Shown here: positions 61,481 to 64,000 of the stretch, piece by piece
How positions within the stretch are numbered: the stretch's first letter is position 1
How the letters are laid out: every line of letters starts with the position of its first letter
Assembly: GCA_963277665.1 (NCBI GenBank)
Contig: OY728163.1
Location: forward strand, 1,902,414,644 to 1,902,478,643
Length of the DNA: 64,000 nucleotides
Direction: 5' to 3'
From: Viscum album
Lineage: Eukaryota; Streptophyta; Magnoliopsida; Santalales; Viscaceae
Made by a program: the position numbers and the translations under genes
Notes under the pieces: model-generated
Told to the model about the DNA's origin: nothing
The model's input: the letters and a program-made list of their open reading frames with translations, nothing else
Databases searched by the model: none

Positions 61481-64000
61481 TTTTAAATCAAAGAAAGAAG
61501 TTTCGACTTCTCAACCACTTGAATTGGTTCACATGGATTTGTTTGGACCATCAAGAGTTTCTAGTTTAAATGGGAATCACTATGTTTATGTTCTTGTAGA
61601 TGATTTTTCTAGATATACTTGGGTATATTTTCTAGCTCACAAAAGTGAAGTGTGTTCTTCTTTTGTTAAATACTCTAAATCTGTAGAGAACCTTAGTGGA
61701 CTTAAGATTAAAACTTTGAGAAGTGATCATGGTGGTGAGTTTGAAAATCAAGATTTTGAATCTTATTGCTCACACAATGGCTATACTCATAACTTTTCTG
61801 CCCCTAGAACACCCCAACAGAATGGTGTAGTAGAAAGAAGAAACCGAACCCTTCAAGAAATTGCTAGAACCATGCTCAATGAATATGACCTGCCTATTTA
61901 TTTTTGGGATGAAGCTGTAAATACAGCTTGTTATGTCATTAATAGAGTCTTAATTAGACCTGTTCTTAAGAAAACCCCTTATGAATTGTGGAACAATAGA
62001 AAGCCTAAGGTTAATTACTTTAAAGTTTTTGGTTGCAAAGTATTTATTCTGAATACTAAAGATAATCTGGATAAGTTTGCTTCCAAAAGTGATGAAGGAA
62101 TTTTTCTGGGTTACTCTATTTCAAGTAAAGTCTATAGAGTATTCAATAAGAAAACTAAATGTGTGGAAGAATCTGTTCACATCAAGTTTGATGAAACTGA
62201 TCCATATGAGTCTAAAACCTCTCTTGAAAATATTGAAGAAGACTTATCTGTTCTGGACATTAATGATAAATCTAAAGAACCTGTTATCAAAACATCCAGT
62301 TCTGGACTTTTTCCAGAATCTGCTTCTGTTGAACCCGAACCTATAGATGAACCTGAAATTTCTAGTCCAACCTTTACCAGATCAACGAGGATTCTAAAGA
62401 ATCATCCTTTAGAAGCTGTTGTTGGTAATCTTGATAGAGGAACACAAACTAGAGCTTCTCTAAGAAACCAGGTTGAACATCAAGCTTTTCTTTCACAACT
62501 AGAACCCAAAAATATCAATGATGCTATCAATGATGAATTCTGGGTAATGGCTATGCAGGAAGAATTAAATCAGTTTGAAAGAAACAAAGTATGGGAATTA
62601 GTTGACAGACCTAAGGACACCTTGACAATAGGCACAAAATGGGTTTTTAGAAATAAAGTAGATGAATCTGGAAATATAGTTAGAAACAAAGCTAGACTAG
62701 TTGCACAAGGATATAGTCAAGAAGAAGGTATAGACTATGAGGAAACTTTTGCACCTGTAGCTAGACTAGAAGCCATTAGGATCTTACTTGCATATGCTGC
62801 ACATCTGGATTTCAAGTTATATCAAATGGATGTGAAAAATGCATTTCTAAATGGTTTTATAATTGAAGATGTTTTTGTAGAACAACCACCTGGATTTACT
62901 AACCCCCATTTTCCAAATCAAGTTTTTAAACTTTCTAAAGCTTTGTATGGTTTAAAACAAGCTCCAAGAGCTTGGTATGATAGACTTAGCAATTTCCTTA
63001 TTTCAAAAGGTTTTACTAAAGGGATTGCTGATCCAACTCTTTTCATTAAAAGAATTTCTAAAGATGTTTTAGTTGTACAAATATATGTTGATGATATTAT
63101 TTTTGGATCTTCTAAACACTCTTTATGTACTGATTTTTCAAAAAATATGCAAAATGAATTTGAAATGAGCTTAATGGGAGAGCTTAAGTACTTTCTTGGA
63201 TTTCAAGTATTTCAAAATGAAAATGGTATTATTTTGAATCAAAGTAAATATACAAAGGATCTTTTAAAACGTTTTGGTCTGGATAGTATCAAGGAAAGTG
63301 AAACTCCTATGAGTACTACCTGTAAATTGGACGCAGATGAAACTGGGAAACCAGTTGATCAAACAAATTACAGAGGTATGATTGGTAGTTTACTTTATCT
63401 TACTGCTAGTCGACCTGATATTATGTTTAGTGTGTGTATGTGTGCTAGATTTCAAGCTAATCCAAAAGAATCTCATTTGCTTGCTGTTAAAAGAATTTTT
63501 AAATATCTCAAACACACGGTTAACTTAGGTTTGTTTTACCCAAAAGGACAATCCTTTGAGTTAATGAGTTATTCAGATGCTGACTTTGCTGGTTGTAAGT
63601 TAGATAGAAAAAGCACATCAGGAACATGTCATTTGCTTGGAAAATCCTTAGTTTCTTGGTGTAGTAAGAAACAGAACTCAGTTGCATTATCTACTACCGA
63701 AGCAGAATATATAGCTGCTGGTAGTTGCTGTGCACAAATTCTGTGGATGAAACACACTCTTTTGGACTATGGATATGTTTTTAAACATGTTTCAATCAAC
63801 TGTGATAACACCAGTGCAATAAACATCTCTAAGAATCCTGTATCTCACTCTAGAACCAAACACATAGATGTAAGACACCATTTCCTAAGAGATCACTATC
63901 AAAAAGGTGATATTTCTCTTGAATTTATTGGCACTGAACATCAATTGGCTGATATTTTCACTAAACCTTTAAGTTCGGATAGGCTAAGTTACATAAGACA
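61449..64000 (+). CDS. Copia integrase core, reverse transcriptase and RNase H (open to window edge)
   Basis: Open from 61449 to the end of the window, about 850 codons without a stop; the first in-frame ATG is at 61533, but this is an internal part of pol. Integrase DDE: Asp in HMDLFGPS (61536), Asp in LRSDHGGEF (61725), Glu in [10 protein letters not shown] (61833). The C-terminal block [12 protein letters not shown] and FKVFGCKVF follows. The RT starts near 62540 ([20 protein letters not shown]) with [35 protein letters not shown] and the catalytic YVDD at 63084-63095. The RNase H has SYSDADFAG (Asp 63576), STTEAEY (Glu near 63710), CDNTSA and [15 protein letters not shown]. All key residues are present, so this part could encode working enzymes if joined to an intact upstream part. 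Confidence 0.93.

Larger units (their letters stand above)
57313..64000 (+). mobile_element. SIRE/Tork-like Ty1/copia retrotransposon, left part
   Basis: An LTR ending in AACA at 59054, a primer binding site at 59056, and gag, protease, integrase, RT and RNase H in copia order on the plus strand. The window ends inside the last part of RNase H, so the rest of pol, any extra frame and the right LTR lie beyond. The gag type (long C-terminal coil, repeated IWVPK motifs before the protease) fits the SIRE group best, but Tork-like elements share some of this. Four lesions lie in the first 2.3 kb of coding sequence and none in the last 2.5 kb. Confidence 0.88.

Noticed and set aside
62077..62346. 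89-codon frame inside the copia pol
   Set aside because: It is a shadow in another phase of the integrase-RT frame, which reads clear copia protein through the same bases.

Overview
The window is plant nuclear DNA made almost entirely of decayed transposable elements. I see no host protein-coding gene and no tRNA or rRNA gene. The mix of an Athila-like and a Tekay/Del-like Ty3/gypsy element, a plant LINE carrying an RNase H domain, and a SIRE/Tork-like Ty1/copia element points to a flowering plant with a repeat-rich, AT-rich genome. I cannot name the species.

Region 1 (1-35219) holds an old, heavily mutated Athila-like Ty3/gypsy element on the minus strand, with its sense 3' LTR at about 1235-2911 and its sense 5' LTR at about 10277-11961. 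A segment of about 10.87 kb, beginning inside the 3' LTR and ending about 1.5 kb beyond the 5' LTR, is present three times head to tail: 2615-13484, 13485-24351 and 24352-35219. The two LTRs of the element are strongly diverged, but the three units differ by only about 1% in the stretch I compared. The element was therefore already old when the segment was triplicated.

Region 2 (35220-37182) is AT-rich with nothing recognisable. Region 3 (37188-48801) is a complete 11.6 kb Tekay/Del-type chromovirus on the minus strand. It has long LTRs (3427 and 3356 bp), an initiator-Met primer binding site, a 5-bp TTATT target duplication, and one gag-pol frame broken by a frameshift and seven premature stops, every one of them TAG. 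Its LTRs carry a very GC-rich, hairpin-rich core. Region 4 (48807-52935) is AT-rich and empty.

Region 5 (52936 to about 57312) is the 3' 4.4 kb of a minus-strand LINE: the end of ORF1, then endonuclease, reverse transcriptase, a zinc-binding region and RNase H, with a hairpin next to the poly(A) tract. Region 6 (about 57313-64000) is the left part of a plus-strand Ty1/copia element that appears to have inserted into the LINE ORF1. It has an LTR with a 16-bp minisatellite rich in ACCGAC, a primer binding site, a gag frame with early stops, and an integrase-RT-RNase H frame open for about 2.5 kb to the window edge.

The genes do not form a host pathway. Each set is a self-contained transposition module (Gag packaging, protease, integrase or endonuclease, reverse transcriptase, RNase H). 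Only the copia integrase-RT-RNase H part looks potentially functional. The items most worth checking are the triplication, the ACCGAC array in the copia LTR, the all-TAG decay of the chromovirus and the LINE 3' hairpin.
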